A stretch of 64,000 nt of DNA. Origin: Henckelia pumila (taxonomy: Eukaryota > Streptophyta > Magnoliopsida > Lamiales > Gesneriaceae). The notes under the pieces are model-generated. The model had not been told where the DNA came from, searched no databases, and saw only the letters and a program-made list of their open reading frames with translations. Numbering within the stretch: position 1 is the first letter of the stretch; each line of letters begins with the position of its first letter. The stretch spans positions 142,545,402-142,609,401 of the forward strand of contig NC_133122.1 of assembly GCF_033568475.1 (NCBI RefSeq), read 5' to 3'. A program made the position numbers and the translations under genes. Below are positions 13,057-24,214 of the stretch, one piece after another.

Positions 13057-14459
13057 TGTAGGGGCCCTACCCGGATCCACTACCTAATCAGAGTTAAGAG
13101 CATAATTAAACATGCATTAAATAAATTGTTGCGGAAGACTTTAAATAAAAACAGACCGGCAGAATACAACCGGTTAAATAAATTCGATTATACAACCCAA
13201 TCGAATAAATAAACCCTAAAGGCAAAACCTACAGCTAATCCTGCTGTCTTCACTGGTCACTGGCTACTCCAAGCTCCTGGTGCTCAATCCTGCACCTACA
13301 CCTGCCCCGTCGAATGGGGTGTCCAGATACACAGAAAAGACTGAACATGAGCTCTAAGCTCAATACGAAAGCACTGGGTAAAACATATAAATATGATGCA
13401 TGCAAATGATAGGGTATCCATATCTGGGATAACTGTATATAATTGCTCAGTAATGGCGCCTAGGACATGAGTGGTACAACCCGGGGAGCAAACCCTGTGT
13501 ACACTGCTCATTCCTACAGGACGTAGACTGTGTCCCCAGATGCTAATCACCCATGACCCGTCAGTCACTAGGCCCTAGACATCAACCGTCCTAACAGGGC
13601 TGAGCGGCCCTACATGGCTCATCTCAAAAGATGGACAGGCATAATATGATATGCACATGCTGCATAATAATATGACACATAAATGCAACATATAAGCATG
13701 CAAAACCCGCTGGCTATCTCAGTTTGTACTTACGTACCTTACTACAGGCAGTTCCTAGCTGTCCCGCTCTAGGTTCCAAGCCTATATCAGTTCTACAATG
13801 CAAATAGCCATGCATCAATAATTAAGCTCTAAAAACCTTAATTAATCTATTGCATACTCCTAAATAATTTAAGGAGACCATAGCTATACCTGCGTCCGTC
13901 GTCAGCCCGCTGATGATAATTGCCTCAAAACTTAGGCACATCTCCGCCTCGACGTCGGGATCGCTATGCCACTTCCGGATTCCCAATAGGATGCCTAGAA
14001 CTCCCTAAATCTGAGTTAGAAGGCAAAGGAATCAGAGAGAAAAGAGGGAAAGGTGCGAGTTGAAAATGAAATTTCGGACCTCTATTTATAGACGGAGTTC
14101 GGAGCCTCCGAACCCGGTTCGGAACGTCCGAACACGATCGGAATCTCCGATCGCCCAATATTACGTCAGCCATGATGTCACCTTGCTGACGTAAGCGATG
14201 GCGTGTGCCCTGGTCCCGATCGGAACGTCCGATCTCACCGACGGAGCTTCCGATCTCGATCGGAGCCTCCGATCCGAGTTCAGATCCTCCGATCCATCCG
14301 AACCCTCGGAACCTTTCCGACCATTTTCGAGTGCCCTGAATCCATTTCTGGACTCCGTTAATCCATTTGAAATTTCCTTAATCATGTTTTATTTAATCTA
14401 AACATGATTACACGATTAATATACTCATTAATCGCTAATTCTGGATACGGGTTACTACA
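13057..14459 (-). repeat. LTR (3' LTR of the minus-strand element)
   Basis: 1403 bp, TGTAGGGG...TACTACA on the plus strand. Nearly identical to 18971-20393 apart from scattered substitutions and one 21-bp indel within the palindrome array. It keeps an intact minus-strand TATAAATAGA at 14081-14090. Confidence 0.93.
14081..14320 (-). promoter_or_regulatory. LTR promoter: TATA box plus upstream array of TCGGA-N3-TCCGA palindromes
   Basis: On the minus strand a TATAAATAGA box (14081-14090) lies just downstream of about eight short imperfect palindromes of the form TTCGGAnnnTCCGAA or GATCGGAnnnTCCGATC, spread over 14093-14320. The equivalent region of the other LTR is 19994-20262, where the TATA box reads TATGAATAGA and one more palindrome unit is present. 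The position upstream of a TATA box in U3 suggests an enhancer or transcription-factor array (inference). Confidence 0.6.
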
Positions 14460-14478
14460 TTCTCCCCCCCCTTAAAAG
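14460..14478 (-). other. Polypurine tract of the LARD-like element
   Basis: The reverse complement reads CTTTTAAGGGGGGGGAGAA and directly abuts the 3' LTR of the minus-strand element. This is the expected plus-strand primer site of an LTR retrotransposon. Confidence 0.85.
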
Positions 14479-17400
14479 ATTTCGTCCTCGAAATCTAGGG
14501 TAAAACCTCGAGAACGTACAAGAAACCTTGGCTCGAGTGTCTGGTCGAAATATCCTCCGACACACTCAGACTCCCGTCGAATTCTCTGCAAGCTTCATTA
14601 ATGCTGAACCGCATTAACATTTTCCCAGCTGAAAATTTCTGCGCTACTGGTCGACAATCGAACTTCCTTGACGCTAGCGTATCGTAACACTGATACACCT
14701 TTCACTCAGACCACGATCTTCCTGACCACGAAGGATACAATACCCGCTTGATCAATATCATCGTCCCAAAGTAATTTTAGACTAACAAAGACCAAGTCAT
14801 AACTTGGCTGGCTTACGACAATCGTCGAATCACTAATCAAATTAACCATCTAATGGTTCCAAAAGTTCCCGGTGCTCAACACCTCTAGTTAGGAAAACAC
14901 TAATCCCCAACATGTGCTGACACATTCTAACATGAATCTCGCTTTAAGATAATCCAGTTGACTCAAGTCTATACTTCAACGTAACTGCTCACAATGTTCC
15001 CTAGACTACCCTCCCCACTCTCCCTGAAGCACAACCGGCTTCCCAAGGAATACTGGGAACTTAAACCATCATGTCTAGTACATTATGTTGTCCACGTTTC
15101 TCAGTATAACCTCAACACTGTGCCCTGATGATAACTATCATCACTTGAAATTCATGACGCTACGTCATCTCCTAGCCATTGGCCTGCGAAGTCACGCATA
15201 CATTGTAATGGAAGTCATCACGCCGCTGATGATCTACATCACCTCGATCATAGGTTATTCACCTCATGAATTTCAATCGATAGACATCCTTTGGTTAGTT
15301 ATACATACTCGCAACCACTGTACACATATCAAGACTAAGGCAAGCTCCCACCAATATGCTCGACTGGGAAATTCCACAGTGCACAGACATATGAAAACGC
15401 TTCCTATTCTGTCTCGAAACTCGACAGTCATTGTACCTGGTATAACTCAACTCAGAGTCTCAGATAATACCATCAGCTCATACCAATCTCCCAAGGTTGA
15501 ACATACTGATCTTGGAACTAAATCCCAACGGATTCTCAATAGTCAAATCGCTCCCTTGCTGAATGCATCATCCTTAGCACTGAAAAGACGAAGATTCCTG
15601 ATGAACATGTCATCCCTGGAATATCGCAATTCGCTTTTTACCAAATTACTTGTCACCTAACACACGTCCGACTATCGTCCATTGCTAAAGCGCAATATCC
15701 TTGACAAATAGTCCGCACGGATGTGACTCACGGCTTGAAAAGAACAAACCTGATCCCTCCCGATCTTGCGAAATCTTCAATTCCCACAACAATCTTGTTG
15801 GCTACTAAGTTGAAATTCTACTATCTCTGTCATTTCAGAGACATCGTTCATCACACGCTAGAAGGCTAGTGACACCTCCTGCTAGATCTCGAGGATCAGA
15901 TCCTAGCTAATGTCACAGATCAGACAACTGATGTTTCCTTGCTAATGTCCATTAGCATTTCCAACTACTCGTCGGATCCAACCACAACGGTACACATAGA
16001 TGCCCTCACTTAACCTAAATGTCCCGTCAACAATCTTCACTATTGTTGTTCAATGGAAAACTCTCACATGAAACAATAACATGATCCTTTCCTGACCTAT
16101 TGCTATCACTAAGCAATTGATTGGATCAATATCAGTTTCCTTCTTAACAAGAATGCACTATACTGGAAACTACCAACTCCCTTGCTTGTCTCCACTGTCA
16201 AGTTAGCACCTAACTTGATCATACAAGTCCACTTGCAATCGTTCCCGATTACAGCAATCCCAGAAGATTCATCTCTGACGATCATTGAGACTAAATAACT
16301 CAAATCTCCGATTTCTCTGAGATGGTATTCAGTACTCTTCCCATAAGAATTACTTGACAAAATACTATCCCAAGTATTTCTTAATTGCTACATCCTGATC
16401 AACCCTGATTGGTTCAACCAATCAAACTCGCCGATCTACTTAAGCTCACACACATCTGGTCAGACGACCACTGATCATTCAACCTGCCTGGCTCGGTCAA
16501 TAACTATGACTCAGCTACCACAAAGAACCATTTCCAAACGGTGTCAGATCACAATACATAAGTAGTTTACTTGGCACAAGTCCTGCGCCTTTTCAGCACT
16601 ACTAACCGTTGCTTCGTATTCTGAACTTAATCATCCTAACTCTGACAGAGTTACCCAATAACCACTAGTAGTCACTAGCACAAATCCCGTGCCACCTTAG
16701 CACTACTAATCGTTGTCTTGTTCACCCAAGGCAAACATAAACTAAGCCCATTCCATCCCATGGAAAATCCTACGCTCAATATCTGAAAATATCAGACAGT
16801 ACTTAGCGCAACCACTGGACTCACTATCCTTACCTCGTTCATTCAGAATGAACACCACGTCTCGTCAAGTCCAAGAAGAATAACTAAAGAATCCCAAAGA
16901 TTTCCACAATCTTCGGACACAATCTTGATTATATCCCTCGCTAAGATTGTTCAACAAATTAAGACCGAGGTAGCCTACCACCATGTCCCACCTGGAATCA
17001 CCACCAAGTGTATACTGGCATCACGCTTTCCGCATGCCTCAATTAGTCTTATACAATCCTTAGGACGAACAACCCCATTACTGATGAAAAACTAACATCG
17101 CTGGAATTACTCACCTCCGAGTCAACGTCTCTGATAGTCTTCACTCTCCCCTCCTAAATAAGTCTCATATCAGGAGAATCCAATCATATTTCTAATATGA
17201 TACTAGTCAGATGATATCCCCAATCATCATGGTGTAGTCCTCGTATTTGAGTCAAAGTCTCGTAACAACATCCCATCCAATATCTTGGATAATTCCTATC
17301 ACAAGGAAATTCTAACCACAACTTTGATGACAACCCATAGCCATTGCTGGTAGAATCCGTCCACCTACTAGATCCATACGTCTAGCAGTAACCCAAAGGT

Positions 17401-18954
17401 TAAAACCTATCTGCCCAGAGTACACACTTGTCAAGAAAATCCCTCCATGACTGGTTCCTACAGCAGAATACTCAAACTATATCTCTGGCACACCAGACGA
17501 TATCAAACCATTGATATCAAACCTGATATCTAATCCAAGGTCATACCCTGTCGTGACTGTCACCAAATCCCTAGACTGAACAGCCTTCCCACCGCCAATC
17601 CTGAAGCACATGGCTCCCAGATAACCTCTGAAGTACAAGAACTCCCAGAGTAACACTGGCATAGGGTCGCGCCCCATCACGTCTAGTCCTGGTCATGGTC
17701 CACAACTCTCGGCATATACTGGACCTGGCATCCTGATGAAAACCCATCATCACAAGTCTCAACCTAACGAAGGTCAGACAGCCTACTGTTCTAAGGAAAC
17801 AACCTAGAACAAAGCCCAAATGTTCTAAACCGAACAATACCCTTATGCCCCTAGATGAGTCCACTCATCGCTAGCACTAACATACTCCACTGACTAACCA
17901 GGTCAATCCTAGGAAAACGCCTAGACTAACCACAAGTCAAACCATCACAGTCGGCCCACTCAAATCCCATGAGCTACAGCAGTTGAACACTAATCAACTA
18001 AAACAATGTCAATCCTAGCAAAATCACTTGCAATCATCCACGAATTACTAGATAAATAAAACATGTATCATTGCTTCCATTTATGTACAATTTCTCAATT
18101 ACAATCCCATGTAATACATACAGTATTCAAAATACAATGAAATGTACAATCGAACTTGAAATGATACAACCATAGTATGATGATTCATTATAACTGAAAT
18201 ACTGTTTACAACTACAACGATACAGTATTTAAATCATCGTACTAGTCTTCGTTTCTTGAGCATGAAGCTTCTAATCGACACACGCATTGATACAAGCATA
18301 CTCCCGACCAAGTCTCTCTACATGTCCTCCTACGAAGAACTCTGGAGAAATGGCTCGTGATAGCTAATCAGCTATGCTCTACGTCAGTGCATGTCAGTCG
18401 ACTCCTTCTGCTCACGATCTACCATCAGCGTTCTTCTTGTATTCATATCATGCTTTTGAACATGAATTTTCCCGTGTGCTTACCGAAAGCATCGATACAA
18501 GCATACCGGCAAAACCATGTTCTGTATGAGGTTAAAGACCTCACGCTCGAAACATGTCATGCTTTAGGCACTCGAGGCATTCTCTGGTGAAAGTCTATCT
18601 GACAATCTCTCCATCTACGGCTGGAGAATCTTCAGAGTAGTGCTATCATGGTATGGACGATACAGATGCAAGCATCAAGTGCATCCCATTCAATGCTCTG
18701 CCACTGCCTCTGGCATCCGGTACTTGATCCAAAGCTAGGATTCACATGAGTAGAAGTCTTGAAAACTCGGACACGATCCATCACTCCTATCCGCACTTGC
18801 TGGTATCCCATAAGCCAAATCTTTAGAAATCCTGCCGATGATGATAGTCTCTGGGCAACTAATTGCCGCATCATCACTTCTTCCAATGTCTCATCCATCC
18901 TATAAGGATAACCCAAAGTCTCATTACTATATCACAAGTCTCTTGCATGCATAT

Positions 18955-18966
18955 GCTCTGATACCA
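18955..18966 (-). other. Primer binding site (initiator tRNA-Met) of the LARD-like element
   Basis: The reverse complement is TGGTATCAGAGC, four bases inside the 5' LTR of the minus-strand element. It fixes the orientation. Confidence 0.88.
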
Positions 18967-18970
18967 AAAA

Positions 18971-20393
18971 TGTAGGGACCCTACCCGGATCCACTACCTA
19001 ATCAGATTTAAGAGCATAATTAAACATGCATTAAATAAATCACTGCGGAAGACTTTAAATAAAAATAGACCGGCAGAATACAACCGGTTAAATAAATTCG
19101 ATTATACAACCCAATCGAATAAATAAACCCTAAAGGCAAAACCTACAGCTAATCCTGCTGTCTTCACTGGTCATTGGCTACTCCAAGCTCCTGGTGCTCA
19201 ATCCTGCACCTACACCTGCCCCGTCAAATGGGGTGTCTAGATACACAAAAAAGACTGAACGTGAGCTCTAAGCTCAATACGAAAGCACTGGGTAAAACAT
19301 ACAAATATGATGCATGCAAATGATAGGGTATCCATATCTGGGATAACTGTATATAATTGCTCAGTAATGACGCCTAGGACATGAGTGGTACAACCCGGGG
19401 AGCAAACCCTGTGTACACTGCTCATTCCTACAGGACGTAGACTGTGCCCCAGATGCTAATCACCCATGACCCGTCAGTCACTAGGCCTTAGACATCAACC
19501 GTCCTAACAGGGCTGAGCGGCCCTACATGGCTCATCTCAAAAGATGGACAGGCATAATATGATATGCACATGCTGCATAATAATATGACACATAAATGCA
19601 ACATATAAGCATGCAAAACCCGCTGGCTATCTCAGTCTGTACTTACGTACCTTACTACAGGCAGTTCCTAGCTGTCCCGCTCTAGGTTCCAAGCCTATAT
19701 CAGTTCTACAATGCAAATAGTCATGCATAAATAATTAAGCTCTAAAAACCTTAATTAAGCTATTGCATACTCCTAAATAATTTAAGGAGACCATAGCTAT
19801 ACCTGCGTCCGTCGTCAGCCCGCTGATGATAATTGCCTCAAAACTTAGGCACATCTCCGCCTCGACGTCGGGATCGCTATGCCACTTTCGGATTCCCAAT
19901 AGGATGCCTAAAACTCCCTAGATCTGAGTTAGAAGGCAAAGGAATCAGAGAGAAAAGAGGAAAAGGTGCGAGTTGAAAATGAAATTTCGGACCTCTATTC
20001 ATAGACGGAGTTCGGAGCCTCCGAACCCGGTTCGGAACGTCCGAACACGATCGGAACCTCCGATCGCCCAATATTACGTCAGCCATGATGTCACCTTGCT
20101 GATGTAAGCGATGAAGTGTGCCCTGGTCCCGATCGGAACGTCCGATCTCACCGACGGAGCTTCCGATCTCGATCGGAGCCTCTGATCCGAGTTCGGATCC
20201 TCCGATCTTTGGTTCGGATCCTCCGATCCATCCGAACCCTCAGAACCTTCCCGACCATTTTCGAGTGTCCTGAATCCATTTTTGGACTCCGTTAACCCAT
20301 TTGGAATTTTCTTAATCATGTTTTACTTAATCTAAACATGATTACACGATTAATATACTCATTAATCGCTAATTCTGGATACGGGTTACTACA
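18971..20393 (-). repeat. LTR (5' LTR of the minus-strand element)
   Basis: 1423 bp, same ends as 13057-14459. As the upstream LTR it would supply the promoter, but its TATA region (19994-20003) carries one substitution relative to the other copy. It has an additional 21-bp palindrome unit around 20197-20220. Confidence 0.93.
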
Positions 20394-21411
20394 TGTATGG
20401 ATGAATCTTTTAAATCATATGTAGATTTTTGTTGTGTTTATATAGATGACATATTAATTTATTCAAAAACACTAGATCAACATTATAAAGACCTCATGAC
20501 AGTATTAGATATTTGTCATAAAGATGGAATTATACTTTCTGAAAATTAAGCACAATTGTTTAAAACAAAAATAAATTATTTAGGATTACAAATAGAAGAT
20601 CGAAAACATTGTTTACAACAACATATACTTAATAAAATTCATGATTTTCCTAGTGAAATCAAAGATAAAGATCAATTAAGAAGATTTCTAGGATTATTAA
20701 CTTATTTTGGAAATTACATTAAGAAACTTGCAGAAATCAGAAAACCTCTTCAGGCAAAAACTTAAACAGGACTATAAGTGAAAATGATCTAAAGAAGATA
20801 CTAATTATATAGACATTATTAAAAAGAAAATAATTAGTAATCTTCCTGAGTTATATTTTCCTTCTAATAAAGACATAATAATAATTGAAACAGACGCTTC
20901 AGATGAATACTGGGGAGCATGTTTAAAAGCTTATACAGGAAAAAGAAATTTAGAAGAGCTTACTAAGACAGCTACCAGGAATAATGAAGAATTATGTAAT
21001 TATACATCAGAAACTTTTCAAGGTGCACAACTAAATTATCATTCAAATAAAAAAGAATTATTAGCTTTAATATTTACAATTAGAACTTATGAAATTTACC
21101 TTATCTCTAAACCATTTCTAGTAAGAACCGATAATATGAATTTAACATATTTCAAGACAAGAAAAATATCAAAAAATGTAGGGAAAAATGCAGCAAGGTT
21201 AATTAGATGGCAATTGGAATTGAACCAGTATCAGTTCGAAATCCAGCATGTCAAAGGAACATATAATTCATTACCCGACGCATTAACCAGAGAACTTCAT
21301 CCAAATTATACTATCTGTAGTAACGGAATAACAAAGAAGATCTTAAATGATCCAAAAAATGACTGCGAGTCATCCGAACATGCCTTAGAAATCATGATGA
21401 ATATAAATTGA
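20394..21411 (+). pseudogene. Endogenous caulimovirid polymerase, C-terminal part (RT palm to RNase H), broken
   Basis: The reading resumes in frame right after the target duplication. The RT catalytic box YIDD is at 20439-20450, within FCCVYIDDILIYS. A TAA interrupts at 20547-20549. KINYLGLQIE and RRFLGLLTYFGNYIKKLAEIRKPLQ follow, then a frame change near 20765-20800. RNase H is recognisable by ETDASDEYWGACL (about 20888-20926), NYHSNKKELLALIF (21037 on) and RTDN (21127 on). The ORF ends with LPDALTREL and a stop at 21409-21411. Several stops and at least one indel make it non-functional. It is the continuation of 12024-13056, separated only by the LTR element. Confidence 0.87.
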
Positions 21412-21545
21412 TGAAATGAGATTTATATTCAGAAACATGAATTATTTTATGGCTTCAAGTCATCCGAACATGCATCAGAAAGCATGGGTAATATAAATTG
21501 ATGAAATGATATTTATATTCACAAACATGAATTACTCTATGAGTA
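21369..21545 (+). repeat. Two ~90-bp direct tandem copies between RT and transactivator-position ORF
   Basis: The segment starting GTCATCCGAACATG at 21369 recurs at 21459 (offset 90 bp) with good but imperfect identity. It spans the end of the RNase H reading frame. It could be viral or a post-integration duplication. Confidence 0.8.
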
Positions 21546-21664
21546 AAATAATCAATCTCATAAAGATTGGTTCAATTCTTGCAAAAGAATTCATAAATGC
21601 AATGATACACATAATAAAACTATCCGAATTACTCACGATAAAGAGTTAAATTTCTAACCATTTA

Positions 21665-21665
21665 C

Positions 21666-21709
<44 letters not shown>

Positions 21710-21720
21710 TTTTTTTTTTT
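21665..21720. repeat. Compound microsatellite (TA)n(TG)n(T)n
   Basis: About ten TA, twelve TG, then a T run, directly before the transactivator-position ORF. It contains a splice-acceptor-like end (TTTTCTTGTGCAG at 21717-21729). Confidence 0.9.
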
Positions 21721-21730
21721 TCTTGTGCAG

Positions 21731-22860
21731 GATGGACAAACTAAATCAATTAAAGGAAATATTGATCGACATAAAGGAAGAAATTCAAATTCTTCAACAA
21801 AAAAAAAGAATATAATCGGAAAAATTCAGAGGATAAAAGAGAAGATGACAACCTCGTCATCATCATCCTCACCAAGAACACCAAAAAGATAGCAAATCCA
21901 TTTGATAAAATAATGGAGATGAATGAGAAACAGTCAGTGGTCACAGCCAACACTGACAACAAAGAAAAAGAAAAGAAAAAATAATCGGTGGTCACAGCCA
22001 ACACCGAGAAAAATGAAAAAGAAGAAAGGACGTTTAAAAGCGTACTTGAAACAAGAGAAAGAAAGATGGTCATTTTGCGACCACAAAAACCAATTTTTGA
22101 AAAAACAAATTTTCCAGAAAAACTCAAGACTGAATTCTTTGAAACACTAAACTATTTGAGAATAGCCAAACCATCTGCAGGATCTTGGCTACAAACTTGT
22201 GACACACAAAGCATATCAAGAGCAAGAACACTGCAGGGTGCTCCAGCGCATGAAGTCGCAAGATTCTTTTCAAATGGATTATTAAGTGGATTAGAAGTCA
22301 GTCCCAACAATCAAGAGATAGAACTATTTCCATATCAATTGAGAAATAGTATCATCCAGTTCAAGAAAGCAGTCTTCAAAGACGATCTGGTGTTAACATT
22401 GAGTATTCATTCAACCCTTCCAGATTGGGAAAATGAAAAATTCTATCAACCGATGACATACATTCAATGTCGAAGAAATAAAGACAAGTTCTTATTTGAA
22501 GGATCAAATGAAGAGAAACCAGTAATGGATATCTCAACACTTCTTGAGATAAGAATAAATACATTAATTGACACGATCTCAAAGACAGGAAAGATTGATG
22601 GAAATTCAAAGATTAAAATAAATTTTGCAACTAGTAAAATTTTATTAACCACTGGACACAAGGAGACAATCCAAAAGAAAGAACAAGCCATGTTAGCTCA
22701 ATTCGAAGCTCCAATCTATGAAGCAAAAATTGACATGACCAGAGAAACTCAACAAATGCTATGTCAAAGACTAAGAATAATGATTTTCACTCACAAATGT
22801 GGACATTGCCAACCAATTCAGATAGAAGAAGCAGCTGTCAAAGAAAAGACAAACCAATAA
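21731..22860 (+). pseudogene. Endogenous caulimovirid ORF in the transactivator/viroplasmin position, frameshifted
   Basis: ATG 21731 opens a short Lys/Glu/Ile-rich coiled-coil-like stretch (LNQLKEILIDIKEEIQILQQ) that ends after an A-run near 21800. The main reading frame continues in another frame from about 21988 to the stop at 22858-22860 (290 codons). It contains SWLQTCDTQSISRARTLQGA, EVARFFSNGLLSGLE and a C-terminal HKCGHCQPIQI. A duplicated GGTCACAGCCAACAC (21938 and 21988) lies near the junction. The position after RNase H and before the intergenic promoter matches the translational transactivator/inclusion-body gene of caulimoviruses. I could not confirm it by a diagnostic motif. Confidence 0.6.
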
Positions 22861-23066
22861 AGAAATGGTTCGAATGTGAAAGTGACACAATATAAAAAAA
22901 CAAAAGAAATCGTGGACCACACCACATGTGAAAGGCATCCACTCAGATGTAAAATGAGATGTTTTCCATTATGTAGTGTCGGGTGGTCCCCCTCTTTTTC
23001 TTTTATTTTAATTTTGTATGCGTTTCTCCACGCCTATAAAAGGAGATGTTTCTGTTGTAAATAAAC
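22861..23066 (+). promoter_or_regulatory. Pararetroviral intergenic promoter (TATA) and poly(A) signal
   Basis: A TATA box, CTATAAAAGG (23034-23043), follows a CT-rich and ACCACA-containing region. AATAAA lies at 23060-23065, near the predicted transcription start (about 23065). A full-length promoter followed closely by a poly(A) signal is the arrangement expected for the terminally redundant pregenomic RNA of caulimovirids. Confidence 0.65.
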
Positions 23067-23705
23067 AGGTGAAGTTTGAGTATCTCTCTCTTCTTAAGTT
23101 TCTTACAATCTGATTCATACAAGACGTATGAAAACTATCAGAAACTAAGAAACATAAAATCAAAAATAAAATTAAGCCTTATGGCTAATAACTAAACAAG
23201 CAGGACGTAAGGAGGATAAGGTTAGAAATCAACCATTGAAGTTTCATGTCTAGAATAAACCTGGAGATCCATCTAGCAAGTACCAGTTGATCAAGTGATC
23301 ATTAAGGAAAAGCAAGGATTTGACCTCTGCTAAAAAACAAGACTCATTCAATCAAGGTAACCTTCATAAACTTCCTGCAACCCTTAATTTAAAGAAATAT
23401 TCAAAATATATTAACCATGTCATCATCCTTTATAAGAAATGGAAGATTAATAATAAAAAACTGGTTTGAAACAGAGGATGATCATGAATATGATACATTT
23501 CATGAATATCGTTTCAATAATTCTGTTTTAACCATATTCGAATCAATTTATCAACTAAAATTTGTAATAGTAATTTACAAATGGGACCAAATTGAAATTA
23601 AATCATTTATCTGTTATAAATGAATCAGATCTGTAAACCAATGGATAAGAAGTTCATAAGAATTCCGCAACCTAGTATTAGAGCAGTTATTAAAACAGAT
23701 TACTA
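23067..23705 (+). other. Pararetroviral leader with a short ORF
   Basis: About 640 nt between the predicted transcription start and the next gene. It contains a 68-codon ORF (23417-23623) of unknown identity. Long leaders with small ORFs are usual in caulimoviruses. It also holds the candidate primer binding site at 23673-23684. Confidence 0.5.
23673..23684 (+). other. Candidate decayed initiator-tRNA-Met primer binding site of the pararetrovirus
   Basis: TAGTATTAGAGC differs from TGGTATCAGAGC by one G-to-A and one C-to-T transition. It lies about 610 nt downstream of the predicted transcription start and just before the first genes, the position expected in caulimoviruses. Confidence 0.45.
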
Positions 23706-24213
23706 ATGTCTGGATTAACCTTAGATATTGAGATTAAAAATTTATTTGATAAAATAATCTTACTAAAAGATTCACGTCAAATAAATCAATATTGAAATAG
23801 AATAAAAGATCTCCAAACCCTCTATTTCAAAAATCATAAAAAAAAACATTTTTCAAGAAACTGGAAAATGATAATTCAGATTTTTGAAAATGAAAAAATT
23901 GAAGACATAACAATATGTTATGTATAAAAATAAGCTTTGTTATCGAAACCCGGTCAACAAAAACAAAATAGTAAAAATAAAAATTTTTAATAAATGGAAA
24001 ATGTATGAACATACAAAAACAAATATCTTTAATTTATATTCCATGAATATAAATTTTGATATAGAAAATTGTGAAAACAATTTGAAACATCTAAAAAATT
24101 GTCAATCTTCAATTGATAATTTCGAAGATTTTCAGAATCTATTAGAACAAATCGATTCAACAAAAAGACTTCTAATAGCCTTAAGAAAATTAAAAAGTTC
24201 TATCATTTGTTAA
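23706..24213 (+). pseudogene. Small caulimovirid ORF upstream of the movement protein, broken
   Basis: ATG 23706 opens a frame (MSGLTLDIEIKNLFDKIILL) with an early TGA where Trp is plausible. The 3' half is open in another frame (ATG 23920 to stop 24211-24213) with a Leu/Ile-rich helical C-terminus. It ends one base before the ATG of the next gene. Whether this is one frameshifted gene or two small ones is not clear. It occupies the ORF VII position. Confidence 0.4.
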
Positions 24214-24214
24214 A

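Larger units (their letters stand above)
13057..20393 (-). mobile_element. Non-autonomous LTR retrotransposon (LARD-like, probable Ty3 chromovirus derivative)
   Basis: Both LTRs begin TG and end CA, and the element is flanked by the 5-bp duplication TGTAT (13052-13056 and 20394-20398). Orientation is minus: next to the right LTR lies TGGTATCAGAGC (reverse complement at 18955-18966), complementary to the 3' end of initiator tRNA-Met, and next to the left LTR lies a purine tract (reverse complement of 14460-14478). The end of the internal region, a sequence like TTCGAGGACGAAATCTTTTAAGGG on the minus strand, is typical of Tekay/Del-type Ty3 elements. The 4.5 kb interior has only short ORFs on both strands (longest 191 codons at 15085-15660, antisense to the element) with no recognisable gag, RT or integrase. 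The LTRs remain close to identical, so coding loss probably preceded insertion. Confidence 0.85.

Noticed and set aside
13296..13568. 90-codon minus ORF in the left LTR (repeated at 19237-19425)
   Set aside because: It lies within LTR sequence in both copies, is truncated in the second copy, and has no domain.
15085..15660. 191-codon plus-strand ORF inside the LARD-like element
   Set aside because: It is antisense to the element, has no recognisable domain, and lies in a low-stop C/T-rich region; probably chance.
18955..18966. tRNA-like TGGTATCAGAGC as part of a tRNA gene
   Set aside because: It is only the 12-base primer site next to an LTR, with no tRNA cloverleaf around it.
23417..23623. 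68-codon ORF in the viral leader as a named viral gene
   Set aside because: Leader small ORFs are common in caulimovirids; no similarity was recognised, so it is mentioned only within the leader.
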